64,000 bases of DNA from Xenorhabdus sp. BG5 (GTDB lineage: Bacteria; Pseudomonadota; Gammaproteobacteria; Enterobacterales; Enterobacteriaceae). The translations under genes and the position numbers were made by a program. Positions 1 through 8,215 of the stretch are shown here, in pieces. The notes beneath the pieces are model-generated. The model did no database searches, had not been told where the DNA came from, and was given only the letters and a program-made list of their open reading frames with translations. The stretch lies in NCBI RefSeq assembly GCF_015163665.1, contig NZ_JADEUG010000007.1, positions 1 to 64,000 of the forward strand. Direction: 5' to 3'. How positions within the stretch are numbered: the first letter of the stretch is position 1; the number at the start of each line of letters is the position of its first letter.

Positions 1-102
1 TATTACAATGACATCCGTCCTCATCGCTTTAATGGGGGAATTTCTCCCGCTGAATATGAAAGACTGTGGGAAGAGGCTAGAAATGTGTCCGAAACTTCTT
101 GA
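1..102 (+). CDS. IS3-family transposase (OrfB), C-terminal end only
   Basis: The first 33 codons of the window are the tail of a protein reading YYNDIRPHRFNGGISPAEYE and ending ETS-stop. This is the conserved end of IS3-family OrfB transposases (the final part of the DDE integrase core followed by the ISPAEYE tail). The gene begins to the left of the window, so it cannot be said whether it is intact. It ends within a few bases of where a truncated IS982-type transposase begins on the other strand, so the end of this element probably lies at about 103-112 and marks an insertion or recombination junction. Confidence 0.75.
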   Translation, partial: YYNDIRPHRFNGGISPAEYERLWEEARNVSETS

Positions 103-533
103 CCGCTACATAAAGAGGCAAACAGGCAGAGGAAATCCATCAATAATATGTACTGGCCTGTCGAACGCACCCAATAATCTCGCCAGTTTCTCTTGCAGTT
201 GTTGTTTCACAGCCCAAAGGTTCGAAACTTGTTTAGCAAAATTAGCACGTGAACCCCGCCCCGGAAACCCCTCGCGCCAGTGGTTATTAAAGTATGCCCA
301 AATGCCTTTATCGGTTGAAAATCCTAAAAATTCACCCACGACTTCCATCGTGATGGCTTCGGCATCGCTCAACTTAGGTGGAAATCCTCGGCTTCTGAAT
401 CGTGTACCTTGCTGTAATTCTGCTAAATTTTCATCTACCCAACAAAATACCCAAATGATAAAATCCTGCTGTGACATAGCCTTTTGCTCCTTTATTGCTC
501 TTTGTTTCGCAACTTAAGGTTATAAAGGCAGGG
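103..533 (-). mobile_element. Remnant of an IS982-family element (5' half)
   Basis: This span holds the truncated transposase gene plus its 5' leader. The non-coding stretch of about 56 bases upstream of the transposase start (478-533) ends in GGCAGGGC, the position expected for the outer inverted repeat. The partner inverted repeat is missing because the element is cut near position 105, so the outer boundary is an estimate. Confidence 0.5.
106..477 (-). pseudogene. IS982-family transposase, N-terminal fragment
   Basis: The 123-residue reading frame carries the N-terminal region typical of IS982-family transposases, including PPKLSDAEAITMEVVGEFLG and the segment HIIDGFPLPVCLF that precedes the catalytic core. 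Full-length members are close to 290-300 residues, so more than half is missing. The homology stops at the boundary with the IS3-family transposase end at about 103-110. The likely history is insertion of, or recombination with, the IS3-type element inside this one. The fragment cannot encode an active transposase. Confidence 0.75.
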
Positions 534-535
534 CT

Positions 536-742
536 ATGTCATTTCAACTCACCTCGAAAGTCGAGCATCGCGTTAAAATTGTCATGGCAAATCGTAAAAT
601 GAATGAAAGAGATCTGATGCTCCGAAACCTCAATCCCCAACAGCGTAGTCAAGAAATTGCCATGACGACGACTCATTACGAAACCGAAACGATGAAGAAG
701 ATGTCAGGATTAACGTCGTATAAAAACTTGGGGCTTTTATAA
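536..742 (+). CDS. Hypothetical small protein, possibly a gene remnant
   Basis: A 68-residue open frame lies between the IS982 remnant and paaX. It is basic, rich in Met, Arg and Thr, and contains a charged stretch followed by IAMTTTHYETETMKKM. I recognise no family with confidence. Its ATG lies immediately at the edge of the insertion-sequence remnant and there is no clear Shine-Dalgarno sequence, so it may be the 3' end of an older gene cut by the element. In E. coli paaY would be found on this side of paaX, but this frame is not PaaY. Confidence 0.25.
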   Translation: MSFQLTSKVEHRVKIVMANRKMNERDLMLRNLNPQQRSQEIAMTTTHYETETMKKMSGLTSYKNLGLL

Positions 743-747
743 ACTTC

Positions 748-1689
748 CTAATAGGTATCCATTTCACTGTACAACCCACCAAAACGTCGGTAATACGCGG
801 CGGTGGGTTGAGGTAATTGGCCAATGGTCGTTTCGCAACGTTCACTGACGTAGCGTGTCGCAGCAAGGCCAATGTGTTGATAAATATTTATACACAAATT
901 ACGGGCAATTTGCCCTTCCCATTGTGCGGGCAGCAGGGCATCAGGTAGCAGTGGGTCGCGCAGAACGATACGGCGGTAAAAGTGGATGAGCAGAAGACGC
1001 AACTGGAAACAGCGTTCTGGAGTCAGGTCGGCCTCATGACAATCCCGTAGCAGTGTCATCAACGGGCGGAAGGAAACAATAAATTCGTGATAATGCTGTG
1101 ATATCTGTTCCAGTGACCAATTGATAGAGACGAGTTCTTTCAGGCTCTGTTCCGAACGCGGGTAAGGGTAATCAGCACGGAAATAGATGACAGAATCGCT
1201 GGCGTTGAGTTCCCCCAACAGAGAGGGAATGCCTCTTTGGGAATGACTTGGTGCGGCCATCAGGGTACGGTTAAATTGTGCGAATCCGAGCCAGCCCAGC
1301 TCTTTTTTCAGGCGGGTACGCTCGTTTTTGGCGGTGCCTTCCAGTAGCAGCAGATCCCACTTGCCATCCCATTCTGGCTGCTCACTGAGATAGATTTTAT
1401 CTTCTGCATGACGAAATTGATGCATGCCCCGCTCAGCGATGCGGTAATAACTGCGTCGCCCTAGCTTTTCTACCGTAAGCCACCCCTCTTTTTGCAGCCT
1501 GAATACGGATGTTCTTACGAAACGATCACTAAACCCCATCGGTTCCAGCAAGAGGCTCAAACTGCCAAGCCAAACTTCACCGCCACGGTGATTCAGGGCG
1601 TCCCCATATAAGGAGATGATCAGCGATGTTCCGCTGACAGGGTGTGAATTGAGGGCGTGTCGGATAAAATCGTCGAGTTTGTGTGCCAT
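748..1689 (-). CDS. paaX: PaaX, phenylacetyl-CoA-responsive repressor of the paa genes
   Basis: The protein is a GntR-like transcriptional repressor of phenylacetate catabolism that is released from DNA by phenylacetyl-CoA. It is 313 residues long, close to E. coli PaaX (316). The N-terminal winged helix covers about residues 20-85, with GTSLIISLYGDALNHRGGEV and the run FVRTSVFRLQKEGWL followed by RRSYYRI. The central and C-terminal PaaX domains include DGKWDLLLLE and FRADYPYP. It is the last paa gene on the minus strand, separated from paaK by a terminator-like hairpin and an inverted repeat, so it probably has its own promoter. A matching operator lies upstream of paaA. The usual downstream neighbour paaY (carbonic anhydrase-like thioesterase) is missing and is replaced by insertion-sequence debris. 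Confidence 0.95.
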   Translation of the reverse strand: MAHKLDDFIRHALNSHPVSGTSLIISLYGDALNHRGGEVWLGSLSLLLEPMGFSDRFVRTSVFRLQKEGWLTVEKLGRRSYYRIAERGMHQFRHAEDKIYLSEQPEWDGKWDLLLLEGTAKNERTRLKKELGWLGFAQFNRTLMAAPSHSQRGIPSLLGELNASDSVIYFRADYPYPRSEQSLKELVSINWSLEQISQHYHEFIVSFRPLMTLLRDCHEADLTPERCFQLRLLLIHFYRRIVLRDPLLPDALLPAQWEGQIARNLCINIYQHIGLAATRYVSERCETTIGQLPQPTAAYYRRFGGLYSEMDTY

Positions 1690-1735
1690 AGTTTCTGTGA
1701 TTTGTTCAAAAGTGTGTCATAACGTTAGCATAACT

Positions 1736-1758
1736 GTATCGATGAGCTTAATCGATAC
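1736..1758. promoter_or_regulatory. Inverted repeat upstream of paaX
   Basis: A perfect 8-bp inverted repeat, GTATCGAT and ATCGATAC, is separated by 7 bases. It lies about 47 bp upstream of the paaX start in the gap to paaK. It could be a regulator site for the paaX promoter. It does not contain the TGATTC half-site of the PaaX operator seen before paaA, so assigning it to PaaX would be a guess. Confidence 0.35.
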
Positions 1759-1810
1759 GCTGAGAGAAAACCCGTCGGAACAACATACTGTTGGGAAAAA
1801 TACCCTTAAA

Positions 1811-1854
1811 AAAGGGTGCCACCGCAGTTTCATATCATTTAACTTGCGGTGGCA
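1811..1854 (-). terminator. Rho-independent terminator after paaK
   Basis: On the minus strand a 10-bp perfect stem, TGCCACCGCA with TGCGGTGGCA and an 18-base loop, is followed by CCC and a run of six T. It starts only a few bases after the paaK stop codon and should end the paaABCDEFGHIJK transcript ahead of paaX. Confidence 0.75.
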
Positions 1855-1859
1855 AAAGG

Positions 1860-3191
1860 TTATTCGCGTGGTCGGTTGTCGATTACCCGTACCGCTTTAC
1901 CTTCTGAGCGCGGAATAGCACCACAGTTGACAATGCTGACATCGGTGTTAAGCCCTACTACCGATTTTATATGATGGCGCAATTGATGACAGAGGTTGCA
2001 ACGTTGTTCATGGTTCAGCAGATCTGGCTCTTTCAGTTCAACTTTGATTGACAGGCAGTCATGATTGCCTTCGTGGTTGACTTCTAATTGGTAGTGCGGT
2101 GAGAGTTCCTTGATGTGCATGATCTGTTCTTCTATCTGTGATGGAAAGACATTGATGCCACGGATAATCAGCATGTCATCGGAACGTCCGGTGATCCTGT
2201 CCATGCGACGCATATTACGCGCCGTACCGGGCAATAAGCGTGTCAGATCGCGGGTGCGATAGCGGATCACGGGCATGGCTTCTTTGGTCAGGGTAGTGAG
2301 AAGGAGTTCTCCGGTTTCGCCATCTGTCAGGTTATTCAGGTTGTCAGGATCAATGATTTCCGGGTAGAAATGATCTTCCCAGATAGTAGAGCCGTCGGCG
2401 TATTCCAGTGATTCCATGGCAACGCCTGGCCCCATCACTTCGGACAGGCCGTAGATGTCCAAGGCCTTGATGCCCATACGTGTTTCAATTTCAGTACGCA
2501 AGGTGGTTGTCCACGGTTCTGCGCCAAAAATACCAATACGTAAGGAGCATGTGCTGGCATCTCCACCCATCTGGCGCTCCAGTTCATCCAGTAAAGTCAG
2601 GCAGTAAGAAGGTGTCATCATAATGATGTCAGGTTTGAAATCCGCAATCAGTTGCGCTTGTCTTATGGTGTTACCGCCAGATACCGGAATGACGGTCGCT
2701 CCTAGTCGTTCGGCACCATAGTGCGCTCCCAATCCTCCCGTGAACAGGCCGTAACCGTAGGCGACGTGAACTTTGTCTTTGGCACTTGCTCCGGCAAATC
2801 GCAGGCTGCGGGCGACCAGCGCTGACCAATTGTCGATGTCCTGTTGGGTATAACCCACCACGGTTGGGCGTCCTGTTGTACCGGATGAAGCATGAATGCG
2901 AACTATCTGTTCCATTGGGACGGCGAAGGCATCAAAAGGATAATGCTCCCGCAGATCTTGCTTGGTGGTGTAAGGAAATTTGGTGATGTCACTGAGTTGC
3001 TTGAAATCACTTGGATGGACACCGACTGTATCAAATTTGTGGCGGTACATGGGAACGTTGCTGTAGGCGTGGTTGAGGGTCCATTTCATCTGGTTAAATT
3101 GCCACGCCTGAATCTCATCACGTGAAGCAAATTCAATGGCGTCCAGAGGCTGTTCAGAGGATTTTTTTAGGTTTTGTACGTTGTTGCTCAT
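1860..3191 (-). CDS. paaK: PaaK, phenylacetate-CoA ligase
   Basis: This enzyme activates phenylacetate to phenylacetyl-CoA with ATP and CoA, the entry step of the aerobic phenylacetate pathway and the step that makes the PaaX inducer. The 443-residue length fits the family (E. coli 437). Visible motifs are the adenylate-binding P-loop HASSGTTGRPTVVGYT at about residues 100-115, the YGLSEVMGPG motif near 245, and the C-terminal hinge DDMLIIRGINVFPSQIEE that moves the lid domain. GGAGACT precedes the ATG at normal spacing. It is the promoter-distal structural gene of the paa transcript, following paaJ after an unusually long gap of 155 bp. Confidence 0.96.
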   Translation of the reverse strand: MSNNVQNLKKSSEQPLDAIEFASRDEIQAWQFNQMKWTLNHAYSNVPMYRHKFDTVGVHPSDFKQLSDITKFPYTTKQDLREHYPFDAFAVPMEQIVRIHASSGTTGRPTVVGYTQQDIDNWSALVARSLRFAGASAKDKVHVAYGYGLFTGGLGAHYGAERLGATVIPVSGGNTIRQAQLIADFKPDIIMMTPSYCLTLLDELERQMGGDASTCSLRIGIFGAEPWTTTLRTEIETRMGIKALDIYGLSEVMGPGVAMESLEYADGSTIWEDHFYPEIIDPDNLNNLTDGETGELLLTTLTKEAMPVIRYRTRDLTRLLPGTARNMRRMDRITGRSDDMLIIRGINVFPSQIEEQIMHIKELSPHYQLEVNHEGNHDCLSIKVELKEPDLLNHEQRCNLCHQLRHHIKSVVGLNTDVSIVNCGAIPRSEGKAVRVIDNRPRE

Positions 3192-3300
3192 AGTCTCCTG
3201 TCCTTTTGTTGATTTGTTTGTAACAGGTTGCTTTTGTTGTTATGTGCACGTAGTGATATGCAGATGTTGGTTAAGTCAGGTCACTGTGTATCAGTTTGTT

Positions 3301-3345
3301 GTTGTAAAAATGATCGTTGTAAAAATGATCGTTGTGAAAATAGCG
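3301..3345. repeat. 15-bp tandem repeat, three units, between paaJ and paaK
   Basis: Two identical 15-bp units GTTGTAAAAATGATC are followed by a third diverged unit, GTTGTGAAAATAGCG. The array directly abuts the paaJ stop codon in the intra-operon gap. It is non-coding on the paa strand, and strand slippage could change its copy number. Confidence 0.8.
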
Positions 3346-3346
3346 G

Positions 3347-4561
3347 CTATGAAACACGTTCAATAATCATGGCGATGCCTTGTCCTACGCCAATGCACAG
3401 GGTGCACAAGGCGTAACGTCCGGCACGTCTCTCCAGTTCAAGGGTGGCAGTTAGCGCAAGGCGGGCTCCGCTCATACCCAGAGGGTGCCCCAGTGCAATC
3501 GCGCCTCCATTCGGGTTCAGGTGTTCTGCATCATCTGGTAAACCCAGTTGGCGCATCACAGCCAGTGCTTGTGCAGCGAAAGCCTCATTCAGTTCAATAA
3601 CATCCATTTTATTTAGGGTTAAGCCGGTGAGTTCCAGTACCTTGAGAGTCGCAGGCAGTGGCCCGATCCCCATGATACGTGGCTCAACACCACATGTTGC
3701 CGTTGCGATGATACGCGCCCGTGGTGTCAGCCCGTGGCGTAAGACTGCCGTTTCTGAGGCGATGATCAGTGCTGCCGCACCATCATTGACACCGGAAGCG
3801 TTACCTGCGGTGATGGTGCCGCCGGCACGGAATGGGGTTTTGAGCCGCTGTAATTGTTCGAGCGTCGTTTCTGGGCGGGGATGTTCATCCTGTGAAATGA
3901 CCGGAGCTACGCCTTTTCTGTTGGCGGGAGGCAGAGTAACAGGGAGGATTTCCTCGGCCAGTAGGCCACGTTGTTGCGCTCTGGCGGCACGTTGCTGGCT
4001 GCGCAGGGCGAAGGCATCCTGGTCATCACGGCTAATTTGAAACTGGGCGGCGACATTTTCTGCCGTTTCTGGCATGGAATCTGTGCCAAATTGCTGTTGC
4101 ATCAGCGGGTTAATAAAGCGCCAGCCAAGGGTGGTATCAAAGATCTCAGCCTGCCGGCTGAAAGCGCTGTTTGCTTTGCCCATCACAAAAGGAGCGCGGG
4201 TCATCGATTCAACGCCACCTGCCAATATCAGTTGAGCGTCGCCGGATTTAATACTGCGAGCGGCGAAGGCCAGTGCATCGAGGCCTGAGCCACATAACCG
4301 GTTGACTGTCGTACCAGAGACTGAATTGGGTAGCCCTGCCAGCAATAGTGCCATACGTGCGACGTTGCGATTATCTTCTCCAGCCTGATTGGCGCAGCCA
4401 AGGATCACGTCATCAATTTGTTCCCAATCCAACGCGGGATAACGCGTCATCAATGCCCGTAACGGCAGGGCAGCCAGATCATCAGTCCGCAGGTTGGATA
4501 GCGCACCACCATAACGGCCGATAGGTGTGCGGATACCATCACAGATAAATGCATGGTTCAT
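3347..4561 (-). CDS. paaJ: PaaJ, beta-ketoadipyl-CoA / 3-oxo-5,6-dehydrosuberyl-CoA thiolase
   Basis: The thiolase performs the two carbon-carbon cleavages of the pathway, releasing acetyl-CoA and finally succinyl-CoA. The protein has 404 residues (E. coli 401). The nucleophilic cysteine is C90 in NRLCGSGLDAL. The C-terminal catalytic segments NPNGGAIALGHPLGMSGARL and LCTLCIGVGQG supply the His and the second Cys. The start codon overlaps the stop of paaI by four bases (ATGA), implying translational coupling. Confidence 0.96.
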   Translation of the reverse strand: MNHAFICDGIRTPIGRYGGALSNLRTDDLAALPLRALMTRYPALDWEQIDDVILGCANQAGEDNRNVARMALLLAGLPNSVSGTTVNRLCGSGLDALAFAARSIKSGDAQLILAGGVESMTRAPFVMGKANSAFSRQAEIFDTTLGWRFINPLMQQQFGTDSMPETAENVAAQFQISRDDQDAFALRSQQRAARAQQRGLLAEEILPVTLPPANRKGVAPVISQDEHPRPETTLEQLQRLKTPFRAGGTITAGNASGVNDGAAALIIASETAVLRHGLTPRARIIATATCGVEPRIMGIGPLPATLKVLELTGLTLNKMDVIELNEAFAAQALAVMRQLGLPDDAEHLNPNGGAIALGHPLGMSGARLALTATLELERRAGRYALCTLCIGVGQGIAMIIERVS

Positions 4562-5028
4562 GATTGCTCTCCCTGACGGTTTGGCTGGTTCTTTTTCAGC
4601 ATATTGTCAGAAATAGGATGACTGAGACGATAGGAGTAACCACGGAAAAAAGCTACAACTTTACCGTTTTGGTTGATGATCTCCACGTCATACAGGCCCG
4701 TATTTTTGCCCTGATGCCGAACAGAAGCGGTGGCGATCAGTTGATCACCCACCAATGCCGGACGGATAAAATCAATGCTGCCACTGGAAGCGACGGCGGC
4801 TTTCCCTTCGCTGTTACAGGCATAGGCGAAAGCCGTATCCGCCAGGCTGAACAGAATGCCACCGTGACAACTTTGATGACCGTTGAGCATATTGGGCACG
4901 ATCTTCATGCTGAGTCGAGCGAACCCGATATCAATATGTTCAATCTGCATCCCCATATTTTGGGCACAGGCATCCTGGACATACATGGCTTCGACGTGAT
5001 GGCGAGCTGCGTTAGCATTATTTTGCAT
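4558..5028 (-). CDS. paaI: PaaI, hydroxyphenylacetyl-CoA hotdog thioesterase
   Basis: This small hotdog-fold thioesterase hydrolyses ring-hydroxylated phenylacetyl-CoA and rescues CoA from dead-end intermediates. The motif NGHQSCHGGILFSLADTAFA holds the catalytic Asp and the helix of the hotdog. The frame is open far upstream into paaH, but the real start is ATG at 5028 (MQNNANAARHH). It has AGGGG six bases upstream and aligns with the start of E. coli PaaI. An ATG two codons earlier (5034) overlaps the paaH stop as ATGA but is too close to the Shine-Dalgarno sequence. The protein is about 156 residues, slightly longer than E. coli PaaI because of a C-terminal tail. Confidence 0.93.
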   Translation of the reverse strand: MQNNANAARHHVEAMYVQDACAQNMGMQIEHIDIGFARLSMKIVPNMLNGHQSCHGGILFSLADTAFAYACNSEGKAAVASSGSIDFIRPALVGDQLIATASVRHQGKNTGLYDVEIINQNGKVVAFFRGYSYRLSHPISDNMLKKNQPNRQGEQS

Positions 5029-5030
5029 GG

Positions 5031-6629
5031 TCATCCCCTTTTGTGTTTTTGGGGCTGTTGGAGAGGGAGTTGAGTATGTCCCGCCGCCAGTTGGCGCAGT
5101 AAAGGCGCTGGGCGGTAACGGGGCTCCCCATAAAACTTCTGCAAGTTTTCCAGCGTACTGAGAATATGTTTCCAACCCAACTGTTCACCCCATGCCAGCG
5201 GTCCGATGGGATAATTCACACCGTGGCACATCGCTAAATCGATATCTTCAGCGTTGGCAATGCCTTTATTAAAGGCATCCAGTGCTTCGTTACACAGCAT
5301 GGCAACGGTACGCATGGTTAACAAAGCGGGATAGTCTGGTAAGAGAATGACTTGTTTACCGAGGGATTGCAGAAAACCGATCACCTTTGCGGTTTGTTGA
5401 GGCGTATTCTGGCAAGCAGCACTGAGTGTAATGACAGAAGCCGATTGGTGATTGACAGAAAGGTCAAATTGCACCACGGGTGCCCTGACTTCGTCGGCAA
5501 TCTGGGCGCAGGTTCTCCCTTTGGTCAGAATCAAGAGAATGTCATCAATCTGCAAGGTCGGGGAGTGGAATCGGTCATTTTTGCTTTCTTCGAAGGTGAT
5601 TCCATATTGCTGTAACTTAGGTTGTTGTAACAGGGCAACAAAGTGCGGCAATGCCACCCAATTTCCTGTCGCCTTGATCCGCATCGGTTGTTTTTGTGCT
5701 TTGGTGTGTTTCGGCTCTAGTTTGGGTTGCGGCTGAGGCTCTTTTTTTCCACCGTTTCCTTTTATGTCATAGGCGTAAAAACCACGACCGCGTTTGCGTC
5801 CAAGATGATCGGCATCCACCCGCTCTTTTTGTAGCAGCGAAGGTTGGAAGCGGGGATCGCAATGGAAGGCATGGAACAGGGATTCCGTCACGGTGTAGTT
5901 AATATCATGGCCGATCAAATCCATCAGTTGTAATGGCCCCATAGCGAAACCGCCAGATTCTTTGAGAATGGCATCCAGTGTAGCGGGAGTTGCAACTTGT
6001 TCTTCCAGTGCACGCAGGGCTTCAGCGTAGAATGGACGGGCGATGCGATTGACGATAAACCCCGGCGTAGAACGGCAAATCACAGCTTGTTTTTTCCAGC
6101 CAGTCACGAGGGTTTTGAGTGTTGTCACGGTTTGGGGGGAAGTTTCCAGACCTTGCACGATTTCCACCAGCTTCATTAGAGGAGCTGGGTTGAAAAAGTG
6201 TAACCCAGCCATGCGCTGTGGGGCAGACAGGACGCGGGCAATGGCGGTAATCGACAAGGATGAAGTATTACTGGCAAACAGGGTTTGCTGTGAACAGATG
6301 GATTCCAGTTGCTGGAAGAGATCCTGTTTAGCTGCCAGTTGTTCGATAATGGCTTCAATCACCAGTCCACACGGTGCTAACGCATGTAACGAATTTGCCT
6401 GAGTAATGCGCTGTAACAGGGCTTCTGTTGCGTTGGCTTCTGCTTTGCCTGCTGCTACACGTTGATACAGGCGGGTGCGTAAATTATCCAGCGCCTGACT
6501 GACCGCTTCGCCGTTGATGTCAAACAGCAGGACGGAATGTCCTGCCTGAGCCGCAACCTGGGCAATGCCGATGCCCATTGTTCCCGCACCGATAACGGCT
6601 ATGGGGCCGTGAAGGTGAGGTGTGTTCAT
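5031..6629 (-). CDS. paaH: PaaH, 3-hydroxyadipyl-CoA dehydrogenase
   Basis: This NAD-dependent enzyme oxidises 3-hydroxyadipyl-CoA to 3-oxoadipyl-CoA for PaaJ. The N-terminal Rossmann motif IAVIGAGTMGIGIAQVA is followed by the SSLSITAIA and LHFFNPAPLMKLVEIV signatures of 3-hydroxyacyl-CoA dehydrogenases. Two C-terminal dimerisation segments are present (MGPLQLMDLIGHD and NYPIGPLAWGEQLG). At about 532 residues it is longer than E. coli PaaH (475), mainly through a Lys/Gln/Pro-rich linker around residues 300-325 and a longer tail. ATG at 6629 has AAGGGG eight bases upstream; an ATG two codons earlier (6635) overlaps the paaG stop. Confidence 0.94.
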   Translation of the reverse strand: MNTPHLHGPIAVIGAGTMGIGIAQVAAQAGHSVLLFDINGEAVSQALDNLRTRLYQRVAAGKAEANATEALLQRITQANSLHALAPCGLVIEAIIEQLAAKQDLFQQLESICSQQTLFASNTSSLSITAIARVLSAPQRMAGLHFFNPAPLMKLVEIVQGLETSPQTVTTLKTLVTGWKKQAVICRSTPGFIVNRIARPFYAEALRALEEQVATPATLDAILKESGGFAMGPLQLMDLIGHDINYTVTESLFHAFHCDPRFQPSLLQKERVDADHLGRKRGRGFYAYDIKGNGGKKEPQPQPKLEPKHTKAQKQPMRIKATGNWVALPHFVALLQQPKLQQYGITFEESKNDRFHSPTLQIDDILLILTKGRTCAQIADEVRAPVVQFDLSVNHQSASVITLSAACQNTPQQTAKVIGFLQSLGKQVILLPDYPALLTMRTVAMLCNEALDAFNKGIANAEDIDLAMCHGVNYPIGPLAWGEQLGWKHILSTLENLQKFYGEPRYRPAPLLRQLAAGHTQLPLQQPQKHKRG

Positions 6630-6631
6630 GA

Positions 6632-7429
6632 TCATTTCCCCTTGAACGTTGGCTGGCGTTTTTCAATGAACGCATTGACGCCTTCACGGAAATCTTCGCT
6701 ATGCCCGCACAGGCGTTGTAAATCTCGTTCGAGATCAAGTTGTTGTTCCAGCGTATTGGTTGCGGCTGCATAGGTGGCTTGCTTGATGCAGCCAAGGGCT
6801 AAGGTAGGTTGGGTAGCAAGGTGTCGGGCGAGTTTCTGGGTTTTGTCTTCCAATTCTTCAGGTTCAACAACTTGCCAGATCATGCCCCAATCCAGTGCTT
6901 GTTCGGCGCTGATTTTGTCGCCTAATAGTGCCATCCCCATCGCTCGCGCCAGCCCAATCTTATGAGGCAGGAAGTAGCTACCGCCAGAATCGGGTGTCAG
7001 GCCAATACGGCAGAAAGCCTGAATAAAGCTGGCGGTACGGGAGGCGATAACGATGTCACAGGCCAGGGCAAGGGAGACACCGGCACCCGCCGCTACACCG
7101 TTGACGGCGCAGACAATGGGCTTAGGCAGGGAAGTCATACGCCGGATTAGCGGGTTGTAGTAGCGTTCAACGGATTTGCCAAGATCAGGGATATCGCCAT
7201 CAGAAATGATGGCATTGCGATCATTTAAATCTTGTCCAGCACAGAAACCGCGTCCGGCTCCGGTGAGCCGGACACAACGTATAGACTCATCTTGTTCAGC
7301 AATATCCATTGCCAAACTTAATTGCTGGTGCAGCTCCTCGTTAAAACTATTGAGGCATTCTGGACGGTTGAGAGTAATGCTAAGGACACCTGCTTGTATA
7401 TCGGTCAGTACCGTTGACATGTTTTCCAT
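6632..7429 (-). CDS. paaG: PaaG, ring-1,2-epoxyphenylacetyl-CoA isomerase
   Basis: This crotonase-fold enzyme isomerises ring-1,2-epoxyphenylacetyl-CoA to the seven-membered oxepin-CoA and also shifts a double bond later in the pathway. The protein has 265 residues (E. coli 262). Crotonase features are GAGRGFCAGQDLNDRN, which forms the first oxyanion-hole strand and carries the catalytic Asp, and CAVNGVAAGAGVSLALACDI. The segment PDSGGSYFLP matches the PaaG active-site loop. It follows paaF after three bases, and its stop overlaps the paaH start region. Confidence 0.95.
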   Translation of the reverse strand: MENMSTVLTDIQAGVLSITLNRPECLNSFNEELHQQLSLAMDIAEQDESIRCVRLTGAGRGFCAGQDLNDRNAIISDGDIPDLGKSVERYYNPLIRRMTSLPKPIVCAVNGVAAGAGVSLALACDIVIASRTASFIQAFCRIGLTPDSGGSYFLPHKIGLARAMGMALLGDKISAEQALDWGMIWQVVEPEELEDKTQKLARHLATQPTLALGCIKQATYAAATNTLEQQLDLERDLQRLCGHSEDFREGVNAFIEKRQPTFKGK

Positions 7430-7432
7430 CGA

Positions 7433-8206
7433 TCAGAACCCCTTAAAGGTTGGTTTACGTTTTTCCAGAAAGGCGGTGATGCCTTCCTGACGATCGGTTG
7501 TGCCTGCCAACGTAACAAAGTGCTGGCGTTCGGCGAGTAATCCTTGTGACAGGCTGGTTTCTTGTGCGGTTTTGAGCGCTGCCTTGGCCGCCCGCAGGGC
7601 TAAGGGCGAAAATTCACTGATGCGTTGTGCAATCTGTACTGCACGTTCTAATGTCAGAGCATCAGTGCAAACTTCGCTGACCAGCCCCGCTTCCAGGGCG
7701 CGATGAGCATCGATAGCTTCGCCGGTTAATACCATCTGGTAAGCCAATGCCTTGCCGACGCTGCGGATGAGCCGTTGCGTTCCCCCCGCCCCTGGCATCA
7801 GCCCCAAGGTGATTTCTGGCAGGCCAAAGCGGGCGTTTTCTCCACAAATCACCAAATCACAAGCCAATGCCAGTTCGCAGCCAGCGCCAAGTGCGTAGCC
7901 ATTAACGGCAGCGATCAGAGGCTTACTGATATTATTTAAACGTTGCCATAGCTGTGGACGGCGATCAGTCATGGCTGTTGCAACGTTCTGTTGCTGTAGT
8001 TCTTTCAGGTCGGCACCTGCGGCAAAACAGCGTTGTGATCCCGTAATAACAATGGCGCTTGTATCGTTATCCGCATCGGCGAGTTCCAATTGCTGTACGA
8101 GTTGTTCCAGACAGTCATTACTGAGGGCATTGCGTACTTCTGGCCGATTTAGGGTTAAGATGCGTACCCTTTGCTGCTCCTGACATAAAATCCATTCCTG
8201 ATTCAT
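7433..8206 (-). CDS. paaF: PaaF, 2,3-dehydroadipyl-CoA hydratase
   Basis: This is the second crotonase of the operon. It hydrates 2,3-dehydroadipyl-CoA to 3-hydroxyadipyl-CoA, the substrate of PaaH. The 257-residue protein shows the crotonase core RCFAAGADLKELQ and AAVNGYALGAGCELALACDL. The hydratase-type acidic residues sit in FGLPEITLGLMPGAGGTQRL. The C-terminal FLEKRKPTFKGF is typical of the family. It is nine bases downstream of paaE. Confidence 0.95.
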   Translation of the reverse strand: MNQEWILCQEQQRVRILTLNRPEVRNALSNDCLEQLVQQLELADADNDTSAIVITGSQRCFAAGADLKELQQQNVATAMTDRRPQLWQRLNNISKPLIAAVNGYALGAGCELALACDLVICGENARFGLPEITLGLMPGAGGTQRLIRSVGKALAYQMVLTGEAIDAHRALEAGLVSEVCTDALTLERAVQIAQRISEFSPLALRAAKAALKTAQETSLSQGLLAERQHFVTLAGTTDRQEGITAFLEKRKPTFKGF

Positions 8207-8215
8207 GGTGGCTCC

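Noticed and set aside
3444-4040. Long open frames opposite paaJ, paaH, tex and other GC-richer genes
   Set aside because: They lie wholly inside well-identified genes on the other strand, lack ribosome sites and match no family.
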